Assembly: GCA_048498995.1 (NCBI GenBank)
Contig: JBEHWX010000011.1
Location: 27,933-91,932, forward strand
Direction of reading: 5' to 3'
Origin: JBEHWX01 sp048498995
GTDB lineage: Bacteria > Bacteroidota > Ignavibacteria > OLB7
DNA: 64,000 nt
Shown: in pieces, positions 44,747 to 53,347 of the stretch
Layout of the letters: each line of letters starts with the position of its first letter
Position numbering within the stretch: position 1 is the first letter of the stretch
Position numbers and translations under genes: made by a program
The notes under the pieces: generated by a model
Told to the model about the DNA's origin: nothing
The model's input: only the letters and a program-made list of their open reading frames with translations
Databases searched by the model: none

Positions 44747-44768
44747 CACCTACATCACATCCCGCCCT

Positions 44769-44999
44769 TCAGATCCTCATCACGTCCCACATCGCGAGGT
44801 ATCGTCGGTCATCCATCCGATCGTCACCGAGCCGGCCGGTACGTTCGGCCGGACGGGGCCTTCCGAGACGCTCCCTCGGCCGGATGGCCGAGCATGAAGC
44901 GGGGAATCGGTCGCTTCCCCTCGGTCGGTATCCCTTCTCGATCTTCTCCCTCGGTCGCCCGCCGCACTCCGCACAAATGCCGTACCCCTCTGGGACCAT
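44769..44999 (-). CDS. small protein with half DksA/TraR-like zinc finger
   Basis: 76 residues beginning MVPEGYGICAECGGRPREKIEKGY. YGICAECG is the first half of a DksA/TraR C4 zinc finger, but the expected second CxxC is reduced to a single Cys (FPASC). It therefore looks truncated, frameshifted or not a zinc finger at all. A strong U-tailed hairpin 22 bp downstream supports a transcript on this strand. There is no in-frame upstream extension past a stop at 45018-45020. Confidence 0.35.
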   Translation of the reverse strand: MVPEGYGICAECGGRPREKIEKGYRPRGSDRFPASCSAIRPRERLGRPRPAERTGRLGDDRMDDRRYLAMWDVMRI

Positions 45000-45109
45000 G
45001 TCGCCGAATGCGGCGGCTTAGGCTCTCAATCCCGCCACTATCTCCCTGAATCGCGGTTCCGCCGTATCGGGACATCATCGGATGCAATGGTACAACGCGA
45101 AATGAACGG

Positions 45110-45150
45110 AAAACGCCCGTCGGAGAAGCCAGGGGCTTCACTGACGGGCG
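45110..45150 (-). terminator. terminator of the SRPBCC gene
   Basis: On the minus strand: outer stem CGCCCGTC / GACGGGCG and inner stem GAAGCC / GGCTTC, followed by TTTT. It lies 50 bp past the stop at 45200. Confidence 0.8.
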
Positions 45151-45199
45151 CTTCGTGCGGCCCGAAGACCGCTTGGGGTGATGTTTCCCTCTGCCGGGA

Positions 45200-45907
45200 T
45201 CAGGGGGTGCGGCGACGAAGATCGTCGCTTCCCAGATCGCCCGGGTTGGTGCCGTCGCCGAGCGACGAGCCGCTGCTGAGCGACGAGTCGCCCATGCGCG
45301 AGCCACCGATCGACGAGCCGCTGGCCGAGCTTCCGCGCGAGCCGGTCGACGATCCGGTCGAGGAGGAGCCGATATCGCTCGAGCTCGAGAGGGAGCCGGT
45401 ACCGCTGTCGACATTGCCGAGGCCGGCCATGGTGCTTCCCTTGCCGGAGACGTCGCCGCCATGGATCTGGCCGCGCCACGCGCCGGTCTCCTGGCCACGC
45501 GACTCGACGAAGTCCTTGAAGCGCTCGAGATCTCCCTCGACGCGACTGGAAACTGCCCCGAGAGCGCTGCCGATCGACTCGATAACGCCGTCGGTGTCAT
45601 AATCTATTCTCAGGTCCACGCGGGTCTTCTCGTTGTCGACCTGGTGGAACGTCACGATACCGGCATTCTCGGCACCATCGATGCTTCGCCAGGCGATACG
45701 CTGGTCCGGCACCTGCGACGTGATCTCCGCCTCCCATTCCTTATCCTGACCGCCGATCTCGGCGTGCCAGTACAGGCGCTTGTCATCCAGCTGCTTCACT
45801 TCACGAATTCCCTCCATGAAACGGGGGAACTCCTCGAACTGCGTCCACTGGTTGTACGCGGTGTGCAGCGGGACATCCACCTCGATCGACTTCTCTACAC
45901 TAGCCAT
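45200..45907 (-). CDS. SRPBCC (polyketide cyclase/COQ10-like) protein
   Basis: 235 residues. Residues 1-150 form an SRPBCC lipid-binding fold: VEKSIEVDVPLHTAYNQWTQFEEFPRFMEGIREVKQLDDKRLYWHAEIGGQDKEWEAEI, then RIAWRS and VTFHQVDNEKTRVDLRIDYD. The last 80 residues are a Ser/Gly/Asp-rich disordered tail with repeated GSS units. A GGAG at about 45916-45919 sits properly before the start. It is similar to small stress-linked membrane-associated cyclase-like proteins; the ligand is unknown. Confidence 0.85.
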   Translation of the reverse strand: MASVEKSIEVDVPLHTAYNQWTQFEEFPRFMEGIREVKQLDDKRLYWHAEIGGQDKEWEAEITSQVPDQRIAWRSIDGAENAGIVTFHQVDNEKTRVDLRIDYDTDGVIESIGSALGAVSSRVEGDLERFKDFVESRGQETGAWRGQIHGGDVSGKGSTMAGLGNVDSGTGSLSSSSDIGSSSTGSSTGSRGSSASGSSIGGSRMGDSSLSSGSSLGDGTNPGDLGSDDLRRRTP

Positions 45908-46159
45908 CGTGATACTCCTACATAAGAGAGGTATATACCGACCGGCGCGGGCACCGACGGATCGTGCCGCCGGCCGCGCCATTGTCCTCGATCCGCGCAC
46001 GAGATCGTCCCGCTCCCGAAGGGAGATGCGATTGACGATGGCTCGTTCGGACCGTCATGATGGATGGTGCAACGGATGTGCCACCGGGCCGCGGGTGTCC
46101 CGAACCGCGCCGGAAGCGAAATCCATTAGAATCTCAACGAATCGGTATCATTGCCCTCC

Positions 46160-47242
46160 ATGAGCACGATCATCGAGAAGACCACGGACCAGAACTCCGA
46201 GTGTCGTCCCGCCGCGGAGGCCGACGGCGTCGGACCCGCGCGCGCGCCGCTACCACGCTCGCTTCCGCTGTTCGGTCCGGCGATCGTCGAGCGGCTGCTC
46301 GACTGGTTCGCGCGGGAGGGGCGGAGCTTCATCTGGCGGAGCGATGATCTCGAGAAGATCAGATCCGGCGAGCCGATCCACGATCCCTATCTGATTCTGG
46401 TGAGCGAGGTGATGCTCCAGCAGACGCAGACCTCGCGCGTGGCCGCGAAGCTGCCGGAGTTCCTGGAGCGCTTTCCGACCGTGGAGGCGCTGGCGACCGC
46501 GCCGCGCGGGGATCTGCTCCGTGCCTGGCAGGGGATGGGCTACAACCGGCGGGCGCTCCGGCTGCGGGAAACGGCCCGCGCGATCGTGGAGGAGCATGGA
46601 GGGCGCTTCCCGAGCGCGCTTCGGGAGCTGTCCGCGCTCCCCGGCATCGGCTCCTACACCGCCAGCGCGATCGCCTGCTTCGCGTTCGGGCAGGCGGTGC
46701 CGGTGGTGGACGTGAACGTGATCCGGGTGCTCTCCCGCCTCTTCTTCAAGTGCCACACCGTCGCCATGCTCGCCCCCGAGCGGAGCGTGCGCGCGGTGGC
46801 CGCGGCGATCCTGCCGGAGGATGACGCCTATCGCTGGCATCAGGCGCTGATGGATCTCGGCGCCACCATCTGCGTGGCGCGCCGCCCCCTCTGCGACCGG
46901 TGCCCGATGGAGCGGCTCTGCATGTCCGCTCATCCGCGGACGCTCGAGCTGTACGATGGCGCGGGACGGAAGAAGAAGGAGCCGGAGCTGCGGGGCATTC
47001 CGCGGCGGATCTGGCGGGGACAGATGGTCGAGGAGCTGCGGCGCGCCGAGTCGCCGCTGCCGGCCGGCGCGGTGATAGACCGTCTGGGCGCCGCCGGAGA
47101 GATGCCATTTCTGGAGCGGGAGCGGGGATGGCTGCTCGACGTGGCGGCCACGCTGATCCGGGAAGGGCTGGCGGCGCGCATCGGGGGGATGGTGCGGGAG
47201 GGCGGATTGAGCGAGGATGATCCGATCGGGCTCCCCGACTGA
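46160..47242 (+). CDS. mutY: A/G-specific adenine glycosylase MutY-like
   Basis: 360 residues. The HhH-GPD domain has the catalytic Glu in LVSEVMLQQTQTSRV, the hairpin ELSALPGIGSYTASAIACFAFGQAVPVVDVNVIRVLSRL with the conserved Asp, and a 4Fe-4S cluster C-x6-C-x2-C-x5-C (CVARRPLCDRCPMERLC). The usual DGNV is DVNV. The C-terminal 100 residues do not look like the NUDIX-like 8-oxoG-recognition domain and instead resemble a short winged-helix segment, so this may be a MutY-like subfamily with altered lesion specificity. Confidence 0.82.
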   Translation: MSTIIEKTTDQNSECRPAAEADGVGPARAPLPRSLPLFGPAIVERLLDWFAREGRSFIWRSDDLEKIRSGEPIHDPYLILVSEVMLQQTQTSRVAAKLPEFLERFPTVEALATAPRGDLLRAWQGMGYNRRALRLRETARAIVEEHGGRFPSALRELSALPGIGSYTASAIACFAFGQAVPVVDVNVIRVLSRLFFKCHTVAMLAPERSVRAVAAAILPEDDAYRWHQALMDLGATICVARRPLCDRCPMERLCMSAHPRTLELYDGAGRKKKEPELRGIPRRIWRGQMVEELRRAESPLPAGAVIDRLGAAGEMPFLERERGWLLDVAATLIREGLAARIGGMVREGGLSEDDPIGLPD

Positions 47243-47322
47243 GGCGGGCCGAGCCGCGAGTGGCGATCGGCGTCCTTGCGGGGTGAGACGCTGAATGTCG
47301 AGACCGAGGGGGCGGAAACCGA

Positions 47323-47356
47323 GGATGCCGTCCCCACGTTGGCGGAGACGGCATCC
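47323..47356 (-). terminator. terminator of the Spy-like lipoprotein gene
   Basis: 10-bp stem GGATGCCGTC / GACGGCATCC with a 14-nt loop, about 40 bp past the minus-strand stop at 47395. It is followed on that strand by CTCGGTTTCC. Confidence 0.7.
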
Positions 47357-47394
47357 CGGCAGTTACCCTTGTTGTTCGCGATACGTGTCGCCGA

Positions 47395-48228
47395 TCAGCG
47401 GCGGACCAGGCTGTCCCACGTGGCCGCCTGCTCGGCGGTCAGGTGCGACTTCACGCAGGTTTCGAACGTGCTGCGGCAGGTATCCTGCGCGGCCTTGTTC
47501 GAGGTGTTCAGCGAGTCGACGCCCGAGCGGTAGGTCGCGATGGCGGCCTGGATGGCCGTCTTGGCGTCGGCGGACGTCATGGTGCCGGCATCGACCTGGG
47601 CGCGGATCGACCTGAGCTGCGTGTTGAGCGCGTCGGCCAGCGCGTTGCGGTTCTGCGCATAGCTCTGAGCCGCGGCGTTGGCGCAGTCACGGAACTCGGT
47701 GAAGCAGACCTTGACCTGAGCATCCTGCTCGGCGGTAAGGTGGAGCTGCTTGATCACGCGCTCATATGAGCCCGGGACCATGCGGCCGAAGTTACCCCGC
47801 TTCGGCGGGAGCGGACCACGCTTGGTCGTGTCGCGGCCACCATGCGTCGAGTCAGGGGGCGGTCCCGGCGGATGATGCAGCGAGTCTCCACCGTGGAGCG
47901 AATCCGGGGGCGGTCCCGGCGGGTGATGCAGCGAGTCACCACCACGGGGCGGTCCCGGCGGATGATGCAGCGAGTCGTCGCCGCCACGGAGGCTGTCGCG
48001 TCCCGGCGGGTTCATCATGAAGTCGGTGCCGGTAAGAACGTCGCCGGCAGTCGGGACTTCGGAGAAGTCGGCGTAGACCGACTGATCCATCTTCAGATAG
48101 GAGTACGGATCTCCGGCGCCGACCGAGGAAGCCGTAACGTCAGGATTCACCGAGGAGTCGGCGCATCCGACGAAGGTCGAGAGTGCAAGAGCCAGAACTC
48201 CGGCCATGCTTGCGAATCGTTTCACCAT
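47395..48228 (-). CDS. lipoprotein with Pro/His repeats and Spy-like domain
   Basis: 277 residues. The signal ends LALSTFVGC (lipobox Cys at about 22). Residues 75-130 hold three tandem copies of GGDSLHHPPGPPPDS-type sequence, a flexible and possibly metal-binding spacer. The C-terminal helical domain (LHLTAEQDAQVKVCFTEFRDCANAAAQSYAQ, then SHLTAEQAATWDSL) resembles the LTxxQ repeats of Spy/CpxP-type periplasmic proteins. It has its own terminator. The function is probably an envelope chaperone or metal sensor; not certain. Confidence 0.7.
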   Translation of the reverse strand: MVKRFASMAGVLALALSTFVGCADSSVNPDVTASSVGAGDPYSYLKMDQSVYADFSEVPTAGDVLTGTDFMMNPPGRDSLRGGDDSLHHPPGPPRGGDSLHHPPGPPPDSLHGGDSLHHPPGPPPDSTHGGRDTTKRGPLPPKRGNFGRMVPGSYERVIKQLHLTAEQDAQVKVCFTEFRDCANAAAQSYAQNRNALADALNTQLRSIRAQVDAGTMTSADAKTAIQAAIATYRSGVDSLNTSNKAAQDTCRSTFETCVKSHLTAEQAATWDSLVRR

Positions 48229-49197
48229 AACAGTCGTTTCTCCTGATTTGCGGCGTGTTGCCGCGCATATAACCTAGAGGGGATGGTCGTGGCCCCGGCT
48301 GTACGTTCGGCGTACGTTGAGGGGGAACCGGCGCTTCCGACTTCGCAGGTAGAACACGGAACGGGGAGCCCGGTTACACCCTCCGGAGAAAAAGTTTCTC
48401 CCCGCTCGCAAATTTCCCGGCCCCAGCGGTCGTATCCACCCCGAAGATTTGTCCTCCCACTCCCCGAACGGGATGACCCGGAACGGCCGGCGACGGGGAA
48501 GGGAGGGGACGCCTCGTCGACCCGGCCGGCCGGGCCGATGCATCGTGGCGCGATGGACCGCGCCGGCGCGCCGGAGGAACGGGCCGGAGGAACGGGCCGG
48601 CCAGCGTGATGCCGACATCGCTCGCTCGCTTCGTTACCCCATGTCCCCGGCGCCGACCGACATGTACCGTGCGGGGTATACGCCTGTACGATGCCGGCCG
48701 CGCCGGGGAAAGCCGGGAACCATGGGGACGGGCTCGACGCATCGCGTCGCGAGGTATACCGCGCGACCCGGCTGCCGGTGCCCGCGGTAGCACAACGCGC
48801 GCGCTCCGATAAAGGTTAGCCGATGGATGTCTTCGGACTCACGTGAAGATGGAGGGAGCTGATACCTGGCAGGGAGCATCGCGCACGAGAGGCGCTTCCA
48901 CCATCCGTTCCCGATCGTCGAATCAGCCGGGACGCGCCGCGAGAGATATATCGCGCCAGATGCCGCGCGCATCATCATCGCGAGAGATATATCGCATGCG
49001 ATACGTCGGGCACGGGTGTCCGTGGTGACATGCGCCGGAATGTGCGTGCTGAAGTGGGAGCGAGAGATGGCTCGGTGAGATCCGGATACGACGCGGCCCC
49101 GACGGAATTCATCTCCGACGGGGCCGTTCGACTATTTGGCTGATGCGGCGCGATGACGAGATATGCGATGACGTGATGCGCGCGCGACCGAAGGGAC
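48229..49197. other. long intergenic region, no convincing gene
   Basis: About 970 bp. Open frames lack domains and are Arg/Pro-rich. It contains two identical copies of GCGAGAGATATATCGC (48939-48954 and 48980-48995), several other short AT-rich TATA-type palindromic bits, and the terminator at 49094-49126. Confidence 0.5.
49094..49126 (-). terminator. terminator of the molybdoenzyme gene
   Basis: CGGCCCCG / CGGGGCCG stem, extended inward with one mismatch (ACGGA / TCCGA), about 70 bp past the stop at 49198. Confidence 0.65.
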
Positions 49198-49815
49198 TCA
49201 GTCCCAGTAGCGCTCTTCCTTCCAGGGATCGGCGCTGTTGCTGTAGCCGTTCTGTTCCCAGAATCCCGGCCGGTTCTTCCCCATGAACTCCAGCTCCTTG
49301 ATCCACTTGGCTCCCTTCCACGCGTAGCGCTTCGGGGTGAAGATCCGCATCGGTCCGCCATGCTCGGCGGGGAGCGGCTTGCCGTTGAACGTGTGCGCCA
49401 GGAGCACATCCTCCTCCAGCATCCATTCCAGCGGAAGGTTCGTCGTGTAGCCTCCGTACGCCTTCTGCATCACGAACTTCGCCTCCGGCTTCACCGCGTC
49501 CTTGATCGTCTCCCAGAAGTCCCGGAACAGGACGCCGGTCCAGTCATCGTCGAAGCGGGACCAGTGGGTGACGCAGTGGAAGTCCGCGTGGAGCGTGGTC
49601 TGCGGCAGGCGGGAGAACTCCTCCCAGCTCCAGCTCCGCTCCTCGGTCACCAGCCCGGAGATGCTCAGGCGCCAGTCGGCGGTCTCGACCGTCGGGACCG
49701 GACCATAGGTGAGCACCGGAAACTTGTCGGTGTAGAGCTGTCCCGGCGGGAGCTTCGGCTTGCCGTAGTCATTGAGCTCGCCGGCGTTCTTCGGTTTCGT
49801 GTCGAACAGTCCCAT
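49198..49815 (-). CDS. sulfite-oxidase-like molybdopterin oxidoreductase
   Basis: A 205-residue compact protein of the sulfite-oxidase/YedY superfamily. Molybdenum-ligand Cys81 lies in LHADFHCVTHWSRFDDDWTGV, with GGYTTNLPLEWMLEEDVLLAHTFNGKPLPAEHGGPMRIFTPKRYAWKGAKWI as the cofactor-binding core. It is about the size of cytoplasmic orphan members. There is no Tat signal from the chosen start and no heme partner nearby. The substrate is unknown. Confidence 0.88.
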   Translation of the reverse strand: MGLFDTKPKNAGELNDYGKPKLPPGQLYTDKFPVLTYGPVPTVETADWRLSISGLVTEERSWSWEEFSRLPQTTLHADFHCVTHWSRFDDDWTGVLFRDFWETIKDAVKPEAKFVMQKAYGGYTTNLPLEWMLEEDVLLAHTFNGKPLPAEHGGPMRIFTPKRYAWKGAKWIKELEFMGKNRPGFWEQNGYSNSADPWKEERYWD

Positions 49816-49929
49816 ATCGATGCGTTGGCTGATTCGTGCTGTTGGATCCGTTTCAACTGAGAATGCACCGTTGAGAACCGAAAACCGGGTTCCGACGTTC
49901 CCGAGGGGCACCGGATTTGGCCCATCATT

Positions 49930-50412
49930 TCAATTCATCCATGCCTGAAGTCGCTCGGCCGCCTGGAGCGCCGCCTTGTAGCCCGGCTCCAGACGCGAGG
50001 CCCGGCGGTAGGCCTTGATGGCGCGCCCGACCTCGCCGAGGCGCTCGAAGATCCGTCCGAGGTTGTAGTAGGGATAGTGGCGCGCGTCGTAGCGGCGCGC
50101 CGAGCAGGCCCGCTCGAGCCACGGAATCGCCTCCTCGAACTTCCCCTGATGGATCAGATACGCCCCGATGTCGTTGTACGGATTGCCGAAGTCCGGATCC
50201 AGCCCGATCGCGGTCTTGCACTCCTCGATGGCGTCGTCATACTGTCCCCTGAAGCTGTAGGTCCACCCGAGAAAGGTATGGGCCTCGGCCGTCGGATACA
50301 GGTCGATCGATTTGCGATAGAGCTCGATCGCTTCGTCGAGGTTGCCGTCCATCTGCGATTTGTAGCCGAGCTGAAAGTAGCGCTGGGCTTCGTTGATGAT
50401 CGAGTATTCCAT
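49930..50412 (-). CDS. TPR repeat protein
   Basis: 160 residues consisting of four TPR units: AQRYFQLGYKSQMDGNLDEAIELYRKSIDLYPTAE; AHTFLGWTYSFRGQYDDAIEECKTAIGLDPDFG; NPYNDIGAYLIHQGKFEEAIPWLERACSA; YPYYNLGRIFERLGEVGRAIKAYRRASRLEPGY. It is a cytoplasmic protein-interaction scaffold upstream of the molybdoenzyme gene on the same strand; a functional link is only suggested by proximity (114 bp gap). Confidence 0.88.
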   Translation of the reverse strand: MEYSIINEAQRYFQLGYKSQMDGNLDEAIELYRKSIDLYPTAEAHTFLGWTYSFRGQYDDAIEECKTAIGLDPDFGNPYNDIGAYLIHQGKFEEAIPWLERACSARRYDARHYPYYNLGRIFERLGEVGRAIKAYRRASRLEPGYKAALQAAERLQAWMN

Positions 50413-50722
50413 ACTGTCTGAGCGAATGCGACTGCTGACTGCCGCCGGAGCGCGCGCGACGATGCGCCTCTCGGGCGACGGCGGCCATGGCGAGCGGGCA
50501 TGGTCATCCGGTGCCGCGCCGTGGCCTTGGCATGGCCCGAAACGGCGTACCCGGAACAGGGTAGCAGGACCATGCCTTGAAATGACGTGCCGATCATCGC
50601 GACAAGTGCCCCGCGATCATCGCGATTCGGCGCCCGATGCGTCGGTACGTTCCGTGAATGAAGCGCTCGGCTCCGTGGAGGCGGATCCGGAGTTGGCGGG
50701 TGAGCGCGACAAAATACGGCGC
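50413..50722. other. intergenic, nothing recognised
   Basis: 310 bp between the VWA gene stop and the TPR gene start, both on the minus strand. It probably carries the TPR gene promoter; no hairpin or repeat stands out. Confidence 0.3.
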
Positions 50723-52894
50723 TCAGACCATCCCGCTTCGTTTTCTGATGATCCACTCCAGCGCGAAGGCGCCGAGCGCGATTGCCAGCAGCCAGGGATA
50801 GCTCCAGAGCGGAACGTCGTCCCGCCCCTCGATCGAACGGGGAGAGAAGCCGCGATTGTTCCTGATATCCTCCAGCAGCGAGCCGGCCGTGCGCCAAGTG
50901 TAGAAGCGGCCGCCGGTTCTGGTCGCCAGCGAGCGCATCAGCTCCGCGTTCATCGAGGGCTGCAGATACTCCAGCCCGACCTCGCCGACCGAGAAGCGCC
51001 CCATGTCGGCGCCGACCTCGCGGCCGGACGCGGTTGCCCGCCCGTTGAAGGAGTAGTCTCCCGCCGGCAGGCCGTTCAGCGTCCCCTCGTAGCGGCCGTT
51101 CCCGGCCGGCGCCAGCGACAGGGGGTAGCGCCTGCCGCCCCCTTCGACCGTGACGGTGACGTCCGCCTCCGGGATCGGATTGTAGCTCTCGTCGTAGACC
51201 TGGCCGAGGAAGCGGACCGGCTCGCCGAGATCGTAGAGCTGTTTCGAGGTGACGATCCTGACCTGCTTCTGTTCCTCGCGCGTGGCCAGCCAGCGGAGCG
51301 AATTCGACAGAAGGGAGCCGAGCAGGCCGGAGCCGCTCTCGCCGCGGGAGGCGCGCAGCCCCTCGCCGAGAAGCTGCCAGCGGTAGATGCCGTAGCCGAG
51401 AATCGCCATCGACCGGCTCCGCCCCAGCCGGCGCGCCACGATCAGCGGCTCGTCCAGGTGCGTGTTGCCGAGCCTGACGGTGGCCAGCACCTCAGACTCC
51501 GGACGCGCCTGCGCCGATGTCTCGGTGCGATAGATCGGGGGGAGGGAATTCCAGCTGGTCGGATCGATGCCGTGCATGATCGGGCTTGTGCCGCCGCTCG
51601 GTGTCGGGTCGCCGAAGATCAGCATCTCCGTGCCGCGCGTGGCGCCGAACGTCACCGGCAGCAGCGGCTCGAGCGGACGGAGCTTGGCCGGATCGACGTG
51701 ATCGCCGGCCACGAAGAGGAGCGGGATGTTCCCACGCTCGGCCGCCGTCCGTATGGCGGCGATCGCGGCGTCGCTCGAGGCGGCCGTCGGGAAGCCGACC
51801 AGGATCACCGCCTCGGCCTCACGGAACGCCCCCTCGTCCAGCTTCCCCTCGATGAACTCCGAGCCGCCCCCTTTCTGCACGAACGTCTTCACCTGGATCT
51901 CGGCGTCCTGCTCCAGCTGCCGGCGGATGAACGCCACGTCGGGGCTCGGCGCGCCGGCCACCAGCACGTAGCGGCGACGGTTGGACTTCACCTTCACGAA
52001 GGCGCTCCGGGCGTTGTTCCGCTCGGTGAGCTCGCCGGGCGCCGTCGATATCTGCGCGCGCAGCTTGGCGATTCCCTCGCGGCGTGGCGTGTAGGTGAAG
52101 CTGGCGGTGTAGTCGTTCGTGCCGGGCGCCAGGCGGATCGTCTGGCTGGCGATCACGCCGGCATCGTCGTGCAGCGTGATCGTGGCCGTTCCGCCGTCGA
52201 ACCCGGCGGACTTGGCGCGTACTTCCACCGGAAGCTGCGCGCCGACGTAGGCGATCTCGTTGGTGAAGATCTCCTGCACCGACAGATCGCGCGGCTCGAC
52301 CGAGTCCCCGAGGCCGACCGCGTAGACCGGCACGCCGAGCTTTTCGGCCTCGAACAGGGGATTGGAGCCGGCGTTGTAGCGGCCGTCGCTCATCACCACG
52401 ATGGCACGGATGTTCTTCCTCCGGAGCGAATCGGCCGCCAGGGCGAACGGCGCGTCGATCCTCGTGGCCGCGCCGCCGGCGTCGATCCGGCCGTACGGCA
52501 GCGGCGGCGTTACCGCCAGGGCCGTGTCGGTGAAGAGGGTGAAAATGCTCCGCTCGGCGAGCGGGGAGGATTCGAGCCGCCTCGCCAGCTCGCGCGCCTC
52601 GGCGATGCGGGAGGAATCGGTCCCCTTCAGCCGCATGCTCTGCGAGTTGTCGATCGCGACGACCACCTCCGGCTCCTCCACGGTCACGCGGAGCCGGGAG
52701 AGGATCGGCTCGAACAGCGCCACCAGGAGCAGGCCGATCCCGATCGTCCGGAGGAGCGTCAGCGTCCAACGCCGCGCCGGCCGAACCGGCGGCAGCGTGC
52801 GGCGATAGGTGACATAGGCGAACGCGAACGCGGCGAGGATCACCAGCAGGACGATCCAGGGGCTCGCGGAGAGAGCTACGGTTGTTCCGTTCAC
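50723..52894 (-). CDS. membrane-anchored VWA-domain protein
   Basis: 723 residues from GTG 52894. Two N-terminal membrane segments (SPWIVLLVILAAFAFAYVTY and LRTIGIGLLLVALFEPIL) precede a von Willebrand A domain with the MIDAS motif VVVAIDNSQSM and VVMSDGRYN. A long beta-rich region (CARDB-like DLSVQEIFTNEIAYVGAQLPVEV) and a glutamine-amidotransferase-like segment follow. A C-terminal membrane segment (YPWLLAIALGAFALEWIIRKRSG) ends the protein. This class of BatA-like proteins is common in FCB bacteria; the role is unknown. Longer upstream starts add unlikely basic sequence. Confidence 0.8.
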   Translation of the reverse strand: MNGTTVALSASPWIVLLVILAAFAFAYVTYRRTLPPVRPARRWTLTLLRTIGIGLLLVALFEPILSRLRVTVEEPEVVVAIDNSQSMRLKGTDSSRIAEARELARRLESSPLAERSIFTLFTDTALAVTPPLPYGRIDAGGAATRIDAPFALAADSLRRKNIRAIVVMSDGRYNAGSNPLFEAEKLGVPVYAVGLGDSVEPRDLSVQEIFTNEIAYVGAQLPVEVRAKSAGFDGGTATITLHDDAGVIASQTIRLAPGTNDYTASFTYTPRREGIAKLRAQISTAPGELTERNNARSAFVKVKSNRRRYVLVAGAPSPDVAFIRRQLEQDAEIQVKTFVQKGGGSEFIEGKLDEGAFREAEAVILVGFPTAASSDAAIAAIRTAAERGNIPLLFVAGDHVDPAKLRPLEPLLPVTFGATRGTEMLIFGDPTPSGGTSPIMHGIDPTSWNSLPPIYRTETSAQARPESEVLATVRLGNTHLDEPLIVARRLGRSRSMAILGYGIYRWQLLGEGLRASRGESGSGLLGSLLSNSLRWLATREEQKQVRIVTSKQLYDLGEPVRFLGQVYDESYNPIPEADVTVTVEGGGRRYPLSLAPAGNGRYEGTLNGLPAGDYSFNGRATASGREVGADMGRFSVGEVGLEYLQPSMNAELMRSLATRTGGRFYTWRTAGSLLEDIRNNRGFSPRSIEGRDDVPLWSYPWLLAIALGAFALEWIIRKRSGMV

Positions 52895-53347
52895 AGAGTC
52901 TAGTTGGCTACGATGTCCGTTGTCGATCCGATCGGGGGCGCGCCGGCGAGGGTCCGTATCGGCGAAGATCCATCCCGGCATCCTCGCGAAGGCCCCCGCG
53001 CGACAGTGGAGCATGATGTGCTCTCCGGAGTGCCGGGGCAACACACTTTCCCGCGCCGCGTTCCGAAGCGCCTCCCGACGCGCCTTCCGACGCGTCGATC
53101 GGAGCTCCCGGCCGGGGCTCCCGACCAACGCCGCGGGCCGAGCCCTCAAGATACGCTCCCGAGGTCGAACCGGCCCCGTTTGCCGGCACCCGGGCCGGGT
53201 CCGGTCGGAGCACGATCCGGTCCGGCGGCGGGTAACAGATCTTTCCATCCGCCGATCGACGCCGGCGACATTCGCGTGATCTTTCTACCTTTCACGGCTG
53301 ATGCCGCCGAGCGGCGGCCCGAAACTCCGATACGTATCGACAGGCGC
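52895..53347. other. divergent spacer, no gene
   Basis: About 450 bp between the divergent VWA and tsaD genes. Open frames continue from both genes but with arginine/proline-rich, domain-free translations. No repeat or hairpin noted. Confidence 0.35.
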
